Assembly: GCA_001800975.1 (NCBI GenBank)
Contig: MGWK01000009.1
Coordinates: 1-64,000, forward strand
Length of the DNA: 64,000 nucleotides
Direction: 5' to 3'
From: Flavobacteria bacterium RIFCSPLOWO2_12_FULL_35_11
GTDB lineage: Bacteria > Bacteroidota > Bacteroidia > Flavobacteriales > Flavobacteriaceae
Position 1 is the first letter of the stretch. The number at the start of each line of letters is the position of its first letter. A program made the translations under genes and the position numbers. This document shows positions 1 through 8,336 of the stretch, one piece after another. Below the pieces are notes generated by a model. The model made no database searches, was not told the DNA's origin, and worked only from the letters and a program-made list of their open reading frames with translations.

Positions 1-211
1 TTGCCCAAGAAAAGTATCTGAACTATATACCGACTTTTACACCACTACAGAATTTACAGACCAATTTGTAAGACTTAATGCCGTTTCAAAAGAGTTTATT
101 GATAGAGATTCTAAAAGCCCTGTAATTAACGTTAAAATGATTGACCTAAACCGGCAAACGTTGCCACTTTATAAAAGATTGGGTGGTAAAAATAAGGAAA
201 TTGACAATTAA
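1..211 (+). CDS. C-terminal 69 codons of an unidentified protein, cut by the window edge
   Basis: An open frame runs from the window edge (codons beginning at base 2) to a TAA at 209-211. It encodes about 69 residues ending in KEIDN. The composition is soluble and charged, with no membrane segment or metal-binding motif. I do not recognise the family. It converges on the ABC-3C operon with only about 20 bp between the stop codons, so it may be the edge of the same accessory island or the first neighbouring gene. No start is visible because it lies outside the window. Confidence 0.55.
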   Translation, partial: CPRKVSELYTDFYTTTEFTDQFVRLNAVSKEFIDRDSKSPVINVKMIDLNRQTLPLYKRLGGKNKEIDN

Positions 212-231
212 TTTATATTTCACAAAAAAAA

Positions 232-2001
232 TTAAAAACTGAACTCAAATAACTTACCATTATCACCTGTATCATTTAGCGTCAAACAGATTTCTTTTTT
301 CTTAAAATCATGAAGCATTTCTGCCGGAACATCGTGCTCAATTGCCGTGAAGATGTATTGTAAATTATTATTTAAACAAATCTCTCTTACAATTTTTATA
401 AAATTTATTTTTTTCCTATTATCTAGCCCTTCAAGAGCACCATCGTGATAAACAAAACGATAAAAAGAATTTTTGTGATAAGCAATCAAAACAGCTAAAT
501 CAAAAGAAATACAGAGCATTTTTTGATATGTATTACCCTTACCTTCTGCAGTGATTGAATCTTCATTCTCTTTTGTAACCTCTACTTTAAATTCAATATT
601 TCCTTGCTTATTTTGCTTCATGAAAATAATAGAAGGAGCGTTGAAAATGTATCTAAAAATGTTATGGAATATTTTTCGAATTTCTGGATAAACTTTATTG
701 TCGTTGGATGTAATTTGAGCATTTATTTCTTTTACAAAATTCTCAAGTTTGTCTGTAAGACTATTTGTTGTTTCATTTAGAATTGCAATCTTATCAATAC
801 TTTTTAATTTTTCGTCAAGTCTGGATATATCCCCTTCAATTTTTGAGAGATTTATTTGAAACGTTTTGAATTTCTTAAAAGAATCCTTATCTGTAAGAAC
901 TGAAAGAATTTGATTTCTCTTAACATTGTATTCTTGCAAAGACAGTCTAATTTCTTTAATTTGACTAGTTAGGTCTCCAACCTTTTCTAAAAGGTATTTA
1001 TTTCTCTCTTCGGTAATTTTTTTATTAAATTCTTCAAGTGATTTGTAATCCTTTACTAGATTGTCAGGGAAAAATATTTGAGTTTCTTCATAAATACTTT
1101 TTAATTGATTTATATCAAAAGAAATATTCTGAGAAAAGGATTGTTTTGTTTTCTCTAAATCGAACTCTAAATTATATTCGGCAGAATTTAATTGAGAAAC
1201 TTTCGTTTCTATTTCTTCAACAAGTTCTTTGCTAAGTTTTCTTTCTTCTTGATAAAAATTAAAATTATCAATCTGTTCTTGTAGTTCAAATTTTTCCGAT
1301 TGTTTTAAATCAATTGCACCTTTTATTTTATCAACTTCCTCAACATTAACTGAAAATTTACTTTTTAAGCTATTAATAAAAGATCTTTGTTCAGAAATTT
1401 CCTTATCAATTAAATATTTCTCATTTAATAAATCCCCATTAAAACCAAGCAAATCAAATAAAAATGGCTTCCAATCAATATCTTTTCCTTTTGAAAATTT
1501 GGAGAGTTGAAAAACATCATTATAATCCTTTTGAGATCTTAAAAAGTAAGTTAGAGATTTTCTATATGACCACGTATTCATCACATCAAAACCTAAATAC
1601 TCATTTAAAACTATTTCTGCTTTTGCAAACGCAATATTATCCGAATCCCAATCATCTTCATTCTTCAAAAGATTTGCTGAGATCTTTGTTAACTTGAAAG
1701 AAGTTTTTGATGGAGTGTCAATTGCTCTTCTGATAGTAAGATATTCACCACTATTTAGAAGAATTTCAAGAAAGAAAACATATCAAGAAAATTTTTCTTT
1801 ATATGTCTTAAAAATATGCTCATCATTTAATTCTTTTAGAAGCATAAAATCAATCACCGAAATCAAGGTGGTTTTTCCTAGATTATGCGAATCTTGATTA
1901 AGATCTAGTTTTTTTGTGACTTTAGCCAATACAAGATTTAACCCATCATTAAATACAATATTTTTAAATTTTTTATTAGCGTATAGTTGGCTTAATTTCA
2001 T
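232..2001 (-). pseudogene. ABC-3C system ATPase (DUF2326-like), interrupted by an in-frame TGA
   Basis: The frame from ATG at 2001 to TAA at 232 would encode about 589 residues but carries one TGA at 1785-1783 (codon 73). Before it is a Walker A-like NLGKTTL (residues 40-46). After it the same frame reads on without further stops through YVFFLEI, a long coiled-coil middle, and a C-terminal ATPase half with VYHDGALEGLD (Walker B/D-loop-like) and an H-loop-like TAIEHDVP. The downstream open stretch has no ATG at its head, only a TTG at 1668, so it is a continuation and not a separate gene. Length and architecture match the DUF2326-type SMC/Rad50-like ATPases of ABC-three-component conflict systems. 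It overlaps the preceding gene by ATGA. The TGA could be a real nonsense mutation, a sequencing error or a recoded codon; the first two are more likely. Confidence 0.8.
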
Positions 2002-2234
2002 TTTATAAATTCTATTGTATCAATATCTTTTCTGTATTCAATTTTTCCTAACAAATAAAGAAAACTTAGTGTTTGAATAAATACTTCTTTTGCATTTACA
2101 CCCCTTACTAAAATAACTCTATTTAGCAGTTCGTCATATTTAACGGCACCTTCTTTCTTTAGGACATTCAAAATTAATCCGCCTAAATTTAAGACTGAGA
2201 GATTCAGGTCAAGATATTTATGAGGCGCTATCAT
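1998..2234 (-). CDS. ABC-3C system small middle component
   Basis: A 78-residue soluble protein sits between the nuclease-like protein and the ABC ATPase, overlapping both neighbours by four bases (ATGA), so the three are translationally coupled. The sequence begins MIAPHKYLDL and looks like a small winged-helix-type fold (helix-helix-strand pattern with LILNVLKKEGAVKYDELL). Size, position and sequence style fit the short middle component described for ABC-three-component systems, probably the class PGAP calls middle component 6. The subclass is from memory and uncertain. It presumably bridges the effector and the ATPase. Confidence 0.75.
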   Translation of the reverse strand: MIAPHKYLDLNLSVLNLGGLILNVLKKEGAVKYDELLNRVILVRGVNAKEVFIQTLSFLYLLGKIEYRKDIDTIEFIK

Positions 2235-3175
2235 TTTGTTTTTCCAATATCACAGTTAAAATACATAAAATGAATAAATATTCTTACTATTTTTCTTAAA
2301 TCTTTTAATTTTTCTTCATTGTTTAAGACCATATAGTCTATTAAGTGTTTAATAATATATTCAAACTCATTAAAGCTATCTCTTTCAAGGATTATAGCCT
2401 CTTGTAAATCACTTACTGTGTTTGAATACATTCTAGCAAAGGAAACATTTTTAGGGTCAATTAGAAAATTTTCTATCTCATTAAAATATTGGATAGAATG
2501 CTCTTTTAAAAAATCGAAATATTCCTTACTTAAATTATTCAACTCGTTTTTCTTGACTTTATCAATTACTGTAAAATCTTTAATATAACTTTTCGCTTCC
2601 GTTGAAATCGCCTTACTTTTATCACTAAAAATCACAATTACATCTCTTAAATCCTTTTCATAAAATCGAAGTGGAGCTAAGAATTTGTGTAATCCAAATT
2701 GATTTGCAATTTGAGGAAATTCTGTTAAATAAGAGTCTAATTCTTCCCGTCCAATAATTTCAACATTCCTAATTCCAATTCCATTTTGCAACTTTTTTAT
2801 TATGATTGGATGAGCAATTCCTGACAATTTTCTATTAGTAAAAATAATATAATTGTCAAACGGCGTTAAAATCGTAACTTCATTAAGTCTATCTATTTCT
2901 TTATCCAAAACACTTGATTTGTTTACAGAAAAATTATTATCGGAGCAACTAGAATTTAAAGTTTTTGTATGTTTAGCCTGGATATTAAATTTACCTGACC
3001 AAGGAGAAACTTTATCAGGGAAGTCTTGAGCAGTTCCTGAAAACCAACTATCTTTTGCGCCATCTTTGCCTGTTGAAAATGTTTTACATCCAATACCTAA
3101 AACCTTTCTACAAATACTGATGACTAAATGTTCAAAATCATCATCAGATAAGTTTTCATATGGGAGTTGATTCAT
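2231..3175 (-). CDS. ABC-3C system effector: Mrr-like nuclease domain plus C-terminal domain
   Basis: This 314-residue protein is the first gene of the ABC-3C operon. The N-terminal region carries a restriction-endonuclease-like core: FEHLV near residues 14-18, GKDGAKD at 36-42 and QAKH at 66-69. This is the order (acidic, then QxK) seen in Mrr/PD-(D/E)xK nucleases. The remaining 200 residues are helical and match the kind of C-terminal domain found in ABC-3C proteins. The role inferred is a nucleic-acid-cleaving effector gated by the ATPase in anti-phage or anti-plasmid defence. No membrane segment is seen. A -7 element lies at 3199-3206, 24 bp upstream of the ATG. With the ATPase interrupted, the nuclease may be inactive or decaying. 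Confidence 0.75.
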   Translation of the reverse strand: MNQLPYENLSDDDFEHLVISICRKVLGIGCKTFSTGKDGAKDSWFSGTAQDFPDKVSPWSGKFNIQAKHTKTLNSSCSDNNFSVNKSSVLDKEIDRLNEVTILTPFDNYIIFTNRKLSGIAHPIIIKKLQNGIGIRNVEIIGREELDSYLTEFPQIANQFGLHKFLAPLRFYEKDLRDVIVIFSDKSKAISTEAKSYIKDFTVIDKVKKNELNNLSKEYFDFLKEHSIQYFNEIENFLIDPKNVSFARMYSNTVSDLQEAIILERDSFNEFEYIIKHLIDYMVLNNEEKLKDLRKIVRIFIHFMYFNCDIGKTK

Positions 3176-3198
3176 ATACGCGCAACTTTATTTTTTCT

Positions 3199-3206
3199 CA
3201 AAGTTA
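3199..3206 (-). promoter_or_regulatory. -7 element for the ABC-3C operon
   Basis: On the minus strand the sequence reads TAACTTTG, matching the Bacteroidota TAnnTTTG element. It lies 24 bp upstream of the first operon ATG. No TTG at the usual 19-bp spacing is present, so the -33 half is weak. Confidence 0.5.
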
Positions 3207-3351
3207 AAATAATATATTACAAATTTGTTAATTTGTTTTTTTTATAATTATGATTAAGTAATCAAATTTCACTTTTAGCTAAGAAATTAAATAAGAGTAT
3301 AAATATGTTGAAACGAACTATTCGCCCCCTCATTCGTACCCTAGAATTAAA

Positions 3352-3384
3352 AAAGCCTCATAAATCTATGATTTATAAGGCTTT
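3352..3384 (-). terminator. Hairpin terminator downstream of the tRNA remnant
   Basis: AAAGCCT pairs with AGGCTTT and ATAAAT with ATTTAT around a five-base loop, with a one-base mismatch between the two stem blocks. On the minus strand it is followed by a T run, as expected for an intrinsic terminator of minus-strand transcription coming from the tRNA side. Confidence 0.55.
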
Positions 3385-3396
3385 ACGTTTCTAAAT

Positions 3397-3415
3397 TGTG
3401 GTACCACTTGCGGCT
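3397..3415 (-). repeat. Degenerate copy of the tRNA 3' end
   Basis: TGTGGTACCACTTG at 3397-3410 differs by one base from TGTGGTCCCACTTG at 3521-3534, the acceptor/T-arm end of the tRNA-CAU gene. Like the intact copy, it is followed on the minus strand by a hairpin with a T run. The match then decays. It may be a remnant of a second tRNA gene or an attachment-site scar from an integrated element. Confidence 0.5.
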
Positions 3416-3487
3416 TCCCTCGACGCCGCCTGCCTAACGGACAGGCTGGCTCGGGATAAACTTCTCGCCTGTTTTAGTAAATAAAAA

Positions 3488-3512
3488 AAGATCTACAATA
3501 ACTGTAAATCTT
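3488..3512 (-). terminator. Terminator of the tRNA-CAU gene
   Basis: AAGAT-C-TACA and TGTA-A-ATCTT form a 9-bp stem with one mismatch and a five-base loop. On the minus strand a run of T follows. It begins about 10 bp after the tRNA end. Confidence 0.6.
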
Positions 3513-3522
3513 CTCTCTTTTG

Positions 3523-3596
3523 TGGTCCCACTTGGGCTCGAACCAAGGACACCCTGATTATGAGTCAGGTACTCTAACCAGCTGAGCTATGGGACC
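3523..3596 (-). tRNA. tRNA with CAU anticodon (Met elongator, or Ile2)
   Basis: The minus strand folds as a complete cloverleaf: acceptor GGTCCCA/TGGGACC, D arm GCTC/GAGT with AGCTGGTTA loop, anticodon stem CCTGA/TCAGG with loop CTCATAA, and T arm CTTGG/CCAAG with loop TTCGAGC. The anticodon is CAT at 3562-3560. The discriminator is A and CCA is not encoded. Elongator tRNA-Met and lysidine-modified tRNA-Ile2 both carry CAU and cannot be separated here with certainty. Elongator Met is my preference. Confidence 0.93.
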
Positions 3597-3720
3597 TAAA
3601 ACTGGTTTGCAATATTACCACTATTTTCGTTTATGCACAATAATTTTAAACAATTTTTAAATATTTATTAAATTCTGATATAACCTTCTTCCTATTGGAA
3701 TAACACCGTTTTAATTGGTT

Positions 3721-4077
3721 TTAAATTTTATCAAAATTTTGTTTAAACCATACTTTTTGGTATTCTCTTTTTAAAACCAAATAGGTTATTTCCTCCATAC
3801 TGGCTGTTAAATTATCGTTCATCAGTTTGGCCAATTCGCTTTCGGGCACATCAATTCTGTACAATAAATTTAAATAATCATCATATTGATTGGTGATTAA
3901 ATTCAATAAAACACCGAACAATTGTTTTTTTAACTGAACGGGCGAATTCGTGGTATCAAAACTTACGGCAACATTTGCCAATTGGAAATCCTTGTTTAAC
4001 TGCTCAATCAATCGCACATATAAATTTTCAACTTCGATTGATTTTAATAGTTCCAAGGAATTTTTTGCAGGATGCAT
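3721..4077 (-). CDS. Conserved small protein of unknown function, coupled to the isoprenyl synthase gene
   Basis: A 118-residue, mostly helical soluble protein without signal peptide or cysteine motifs. Its ATG (4077-4075) shares one base with the TAA of the upstream prenyl synthase gene, so it is very probably co-translated with it. The sequence begins MHPAKNSLELLKSI and is rich in Leu, Asn and Asp. I do not recognise a domain. The coupling suggests an accessory role in, or simply co-expression with, isoprenoid synthesis. Confidence 0.7.
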   Translation of the reverse strand: MHPAKNSLELLKSIEVENLYVRLIEQLNKDFQLANVAVSFDTTNSPVQLKKQLFGVLLNLITNQYDDYLNLLYRIDVPESELAKLMNDNLTASMEEITYLVLKREYQKVWFKQNFDKI

Positions 4078-5048
4078 TATATTGTGCGTTTCATTAAACT
4101 GTTTCCAAAATTTTTAAGAATGGCCTTTTTTTCATCGGAAATGGATAATTTCTCCAAAATTTCAAATGCTTTGTTGGTGTATCTTTCTATTTCCTGAATG
4201 GTAATTTCTGGAATATTGCTGTTTTTAAAAATTTGCGTCACTTCCTTTACCTTATTGCCGTTATTGGTTTCGGCAGCGTATAAATTCATCAATTTTTCTT
4301 TATCGGCAATCGCGCATACTTCAATGGCTTTTAAATACAAAAACGTCTTTTTGTTTTCGGCAATGTCGCCACCTATTTGTTTTCCAAAGAGCGCTTCATC
4401 GCCAAAAGTATCCAAATAATCGTCCTGCAATTGGAAAGCGATGCCAAGATTGAGTCCGAAATCGTAAATGTGTTCGGCTTCAGCATCATCAACTTTTGCA
4501 ATAATAGCGCCCATTTTCATTGCTGCAGCAACCAAAACCGACGTTTTATAGGTAATCATTTGTAAATATTCGGGAATGGTAACATCCGTTCTCAACTCAA
4601 AATCAATATCCAGTTGCTGGCCTTCGCAAACCTCAAGCGAAGTTTTGCTGAATAGTTTTAATAACTTCTTAAAAACATGTTCTTCATAATTTTCAAAGCA
4701 TTGATAAGCCATAATCATCATGGCATCGCCCGACAAAATTCCGGTATTGATGTTCCATTTTTTATGGACTGTTTCTTCGCCTCTTCGTATGGGCGCGCTG
4801 TCCATAATATCATCGTGCACCAAGGTAAAATTGTGAAAAATCTCTATCGCCAATGCGGCGTCATAAGCTTGTTTCACATTTCCATTAAACAGGTCGCAAG
4901 TCATTAATGTTAACACCGGACGCAGCCGTTTTCCGCCTATTTGAAGTATATAATGAATTGGCTCATATAAATTAGCAGGTTCTTTCAGAACAATTTTTTC
5001 ATTTAAATAGCAGACAAAATCTTCTTTATAAGTTTCAATACGCTCCAT
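4077..5048 (-). CDS. Polyprenyl (farnesyl/geranylgeranyl) diphosphate synthase
   Basis: A 323-residue trans-prenyltransferase that condenses isopentenyl diphosphate with allylic diphosphates to feed quinones, carotenoids and lipid carriers. The GGKRLRP substrate-binding motif lies at 38-44. The first aspartate-rich motif is DDIMD at 79-83 and the second is DDYLD at 209-213. Phe74, five residues before the first motif, is bulky, which usually limits chain length to short products (C15-C20). Product length is an inference. Length is normal. It is followed by a one-base-overlapping small gene and reads away from the TetR efflux operon. Confidence 0.9.
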   Translation of the reverse strand: MERIETYKEDFVCYLNEKIVLKEPANLYEPIHYILQIGGKRLRPVLTLMTCDLFNGNVKQAYDAALAIEIFHNFTLVHDDIMDSAPIRRGEETVHKKWNINTGILSGDAMMIMAYQCFENYEEHVFKKLLKLFSKTSLEVCEGQQLDIDFELRTDVTIPEYLQMITYKTSVLVAAAMKMGAIIAKVDDAEAEHIYDFGLNLGIAFQLQDDYLDTFGDEALFGKQIGGDIAENKKTFLYLKAIEVCAIADKEKLMNLYAAETNNGNKVKEVTQIFKNSNIPEITIQEIERYTNKAFEILEKLSISDEKKAILKNFGNSLMKRTI

Positions 5049-5137
5049 TTCGGTACAAATTTTACGTAAAAATACATCATTCGAGGCTAAATAAAAAAAT
5101 GCCGAAAAAATTAAATACCAGAAACTTAAAAAACTTT

Positions 5138-5178
5138 GGAAACTTTTTTTGTTTTTAAAGTTTCCGTTTGTATATTTG
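5138..5178 (+). promoter_or_regulatory. Promoter and probable TetR operator of the efflux operon
   Basis: A near-ideal Bacteroidota promoter is visible: TTG at 5149-5151, 19 bp, then TATATTTG at 5171-5178. A perfect 9-bp inverted repeat, GGAAACTTT (5138-5146) and AAAGTTTCC (5157-5165) with a 10-bp spacer, straddles the -33 element. It sits 44 bp upstream of the tetR ATG. The layout fits autorepression by the TetR protein. Confidence 0.75.
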
Positions 5179-5208
5179 CATTCTCAAATAATTTAGGAGA
5201 AAGCAATT

Positions 5209-5817
5209 ATGAAGGAAATCATTTTAAAAAAGGCTGGGGAAATATTTTTGAAATACGGATTTAAAAGTATTACGATGGATGATATTGCCAACGATTTAGG
5301 CATTTCAAAAAAAACAATTTATAAATTTTATAAAAATAAGGTAGAACTTGTTGATGAAGCCGTTTGTTATTTTCACGAAGATTTGCACAAAACAATCACA
5401 AATATTTGCGGGGTTGGATACAACGCCATTCAGGAAAATTTCGAAATAAAAAAGATCTTTAAAGAGATGTTTAAAAATTCTGACGATTCCCCTATGTATC
5501 AGCTAGAAAAATATTACCCTAAAACCTATAAAAAAATTATTGCCAATGAACTTTCAGTATTTAAAGAATGTATCACCAATAATTTAGAAAAAGGAATAAA
5601 AGAAGGGCTTTACAGAGAAGACCTAAATCTTGAGCTTATGACAAAATTTTACTTCTCTTTGATGATGAGCGTTCATGATTCAAGTTTATACACCTACAAT
5701 AAAAACACTATGAACAAATTAGAAATATGTGTGCTGGAATATCACACAAGAGCCATCTCCACTGCAAAAGGATTACAAATTTTAGAAGAACAATTAGAAA
5801 AAAATGTCATTAACTAA
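5209..5817 (+). CDS. TetR/AcrR-family transcriptional regulator of the efflux operon
   Basis: A 202-residue protein with an N-terminal helix-turn-helix (about residues 20-45, ITMDDIANDLGISKKTIYKF) and a helical ligand-binding C-terminal part. It is the first gene of a four-gene operon. Its TAA overlaps the ATG of the TolC-like gene by one base, so regulator and pump are made from one transcript. The perfect inverted repeat over the -33 box upstream is the obvious operator, implying repression of its own operon until a ligand is bound. The ligand is unknown. Confidence 0.9.
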   Translation: MKEIILKKAGEIFLKYGFKSITMDDIANDLGISKKTIYKFYKNKVELVDEAVCYFHEDLHKTITNICGVGYNAIQENFEIKKIFKEMFKNSDDSPMYQLEKYYPKTYKKIIANELSVFKECITNNLEKGIKEGLYREDLNLELMTKFYFSLMMSVHDSSLYTYNKNTMNKLEICVLEYHTRAISTAKGLQILEEQLEKNVIN

Positions 5818-7160
5818 TGAAAAAAACAATACTCTTATTTATTGGAATACTTTTTAGTTTTCATATAAATGCACAAGAAAGCACTTCATTATCATTAAAA
5901 CAAGCTATTGATTACGCCTTGAAAAATAGTTACGCGAGCCAAAATGCAAACAGGGATGTTGAAATTGCCAAAAAGAAAAAATGGGAAACCACCACTATTG
6001 GTTTGCCGGAAATTAGCGCGAAAATAGATTATCAAAACTGGATCAAGCAACAGGTTTCTTTAATTCCTGCAGAATTTTTCGGCGGAAATCCAGGTGAATT
6101 TGAAGAAATTTCCTTTGGAACCAAACACAATATGAATGCCACCGCCACTTTAAATCAGCTTATTTTTGACGGATCTTATTTGGTGGGATTGCAATCGGCA
6201 AAAACGTATTTGAAAATTTCAGAAAACGCAAAAGAGAAAACCGAACTCGGCATCAGAGAAGCTGTGATCAATGCCTACGGAAATGTATTGTTAAGTGAAG
6301 AAAGCATTTTAATTATTGAAAAAAACATCAAAACTTTAGAAAAAAACCTGGATGAAACCAACCAAATTTTTCTAAATGGTTTTATTGAAGAGGAAAACGT
6401 GGAACAACTTAAAATCACCTTGTCCTCAGTTAAAAGCCAACTTTCAAAAACCAAAAATTTAAAAACGATTGCCTATAAAATGTTGAACATTACGTTGGGA
6501 CTGGACATCAATGCTTCCGTAATATTGACCGATACTTTAGAGAATCTTGCCAAAGAAAATATCAAATTGGAATTGCTTTCCTCGGATTTGACCATTGAAA
6601 ACCATATCGATTTTAAAATTGCCAAAAATACCGAAACAGCGAATGAATTGTTTGTGAAACTGGAGCAAAGCAAAGCATTGCCTACCTTAAAAAGTTTTGT
6701 GAATTTCGGCTATGCGGGCTATGGACAGGAGTTTGATTTTATGAAAAAAGAACAAAAATGGTTCGATTCTTCTTTATTGGGCGTGAGTTTAGACATTCCA
6801 ATATTTAGCAGTCTGGCTCGAAGTTCAAGAACACAACAAGCTAAAATTGAACTTGAAAAAGCACGCACCAACCTTACAGAAACCGAACAAAAATTGTTTC
6901 TGATGCTGGAATCGGCCAAAACAAATTACAATTTCAGCATAGAAGAATATGAAACCTCCAAACAAAATTTATCATTGGCCGAGCGCATTGAAAATAAGCA
7001 ACAAATAAAGTTTTTTGAAGGAATTTCAACAAGTTTTGAATTGCTGGAAGCGCAAAGACAATTGTACACCATGCAACAAAATTATTTACAGGCTATGCTA
7101 ACCGTCATCGCCAATAAAGCAACATTAGACAACGCACTAAACACACCAATCAACAACTAG
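5817..7160 (+). CDS. TolC-family outer membrane efflux protein
   Basis: A 447-residue outer membrane channel subunit. A signal peptide is visible (MKKTILLFIGILFSFHINAQ). Two OEP repeats follow, with long coiled-coil helices (for example LRQAK-type segments such as LSLKQAIDYALKNSYASQNA near residues 25-44). It forms the exit duct of the RND pump encoded by the next two genes. It starts one base inside the tetR stop codon and ends three bases before the adaptor gene, consistent with a single operon. Confidence 0.92.
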   Translation: MKKTILLFIGILFSFHINAQESTSLSLKQAIDYALKNSYASQNANRDVEIAKKKKWETTTIGLPEISAKIDYQNWIKQQVSLIPAEFFGGNPGEFEEISFGTKHNMNATATLNQLIFDGSYLVGLQSAKTYLKISENAKEKTELGIREAVINAYGNVLLSEESILIIEKNIKTLEKNLDETNQIFLNGFIEEENVEQLKITLSSVKSQLSKTKNLKTIAYKMLNITLGLDINASVILTDTLENLAKENIKLELLSSDLTIENHIDFKIAKNTETANELFVKLEQSKALPTLKSFVNFGYAGYGQEFDFMKKEQKWFDSSLLGVSLDIPIFSSLARSSRTQQAKIELEKARTNLTETEQKLFLMLESAKTNYNFSIEEYETSKQNLSLAERIENKQQIKFFEGISTSFELLEAQRQLYTMQQNYLQAMLTVIANKATLDNALNTPINN

Positions 7161-7163
7161 AAA

Positions 7164-8306
7164 ATGAATACAATGAAAAAAATATCCATCCTTTTTATTG
7201 CTGCCACACTTATGATTTCTTGTGGGAAAGAAGCAAAAAAATCTTCCTTAGAAGAATTAAATGCCCAAAAAGCAATCATAGTAACTAAAATAGACAGTTT
7301 AAACACCGCACTAAAATCTGTTGAAGAAGAAATCTCCAAATTAGATTCCGATAAAAATCTTCAAACAGTGACCGTAATTCCTGTCAAGAATGATGTTTTT
7401 AAACACTTTCTTGAAATTCAAGGCGTTGCGATGGCCAACAAAAACATAGAAATCAGTCCGGAATTAGGCGGAACCGTAACCGCGATTTTGGTAAAAGAAG
7501 GCCAAAAAGTGGTTTCAGGACAAACCTTAATTCAACTGGATGATGCTTCCATAAAAAACAGCATCAATGAACTGAATACCCAATTAAGTTTGGCCAAAAC
7601 AACTTTCGAACGCCAAGAACGACTTTGGAAACAAAAAATTGGTTCAGAAATGCAATATCTTCAGGCAAAAGCCCAAAAAGAAAGTTTAGAAAACAATTTA
7701 TCATCCTTAAGAACGCAAGCTAGAAAAATGAGAATTACAGCACCTTTCGCAGGAGTTGTTGATGAAATTTTTCCGAGATTGGGAGAACTTACAAGTCCGC
7801 AAATGCCGACAGTAAGATTGCTAAATTTAGACAAGGTATATGTGGAAGCCGACGTAACGGAAACTTATTTGCCAATTATTAAAGAAGGCACCGAAACCGT
7901 TGTGCGTTTTGCCTCCATAAACAAAGAAATGAATTCAAAAATTTCACAGGTCGGGAATTATATCAATCCGGCAAACCGAAGTTTTAAAATCAGAATTAAC
8001 ATTGACAATAAAGACCAAAGCATTAAGCCAAATTTATTGGCCGACGTAAAAATTGTTGATTTTGAGACAAAGGGAATCATCATTCCTGCCGCATTGGTGC
8101 AACAAGACCAAACCGGCAATAATTATGTTTTTTCGGTGGTCACCGAAAATAACGTTCAAAAAGTGGTTAAAAACATCATTACCGTTGCCAACGAATACAA
8201 TCATGAAGTTTATGTAAGTGCCGGATTGAAAGAAAATGACACACTGGTGAATGCCGGCGCAAGATTTGTGAAAGATGGAGATAAAGTTAAAATAAGTAAA
8301 AATTAA
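7164..8306 (+). CDS. RND efflux periplasmic adaptor (HlyD/MFP family) lipoprotein
   Basis: A 380-residue membrane fusion protein. The signal ends in a lipobox (TLMISC), so it is probably anchored by lipid. A coiled coil (about 28-65) precedes the biotinyl-lipoyl half (ISPELGGTVTAILVKEGQKV), a helical hairpin, the second lipoyl half (MRITAPFAGVVDEIF) and beta-barrel domains. It links the RND permease to TolC. An internal ATG nine bases downstream (MKKISILF) is an equally likely start. It sits third in the tetR-led efflux operon. Confidence 0.92.
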   Translation: MNTMKKISILFIAATLMISCGKEAKKSSLEELNAQKAIIVTKIDSLNTALKSVEEEISKLDSDKNLQTVTVIPVKNDVFKHFLEIQGVAMANKNIEISPELGGTVTAILVKEGQKVVSGQTLIQLDDASIKNSINELNTQLSLAKTTFERQERLWKQKIGSEMQYLQAKAQKESLENNLSSLRTQARKMRITAPFAGVVDEIFPRLGELTSPQMPTVRLLNLDKVYVEADVTETYLPIIKEGTETVVRFASINKEMNSKISQVGNYINPANRSFKIRINIDNKDQSIKPNLLADVKIVDFETKGIIIPAALVQQDQTGNNYVFSVVTENNVQKVVKNIITVANEYNHEVYVSAGLKENDTLVNAGARFVKDGDKVKISKN

Positions 8307-8336
8307 TTCTGCCACAACACTTCTAAAAGCATTAAA

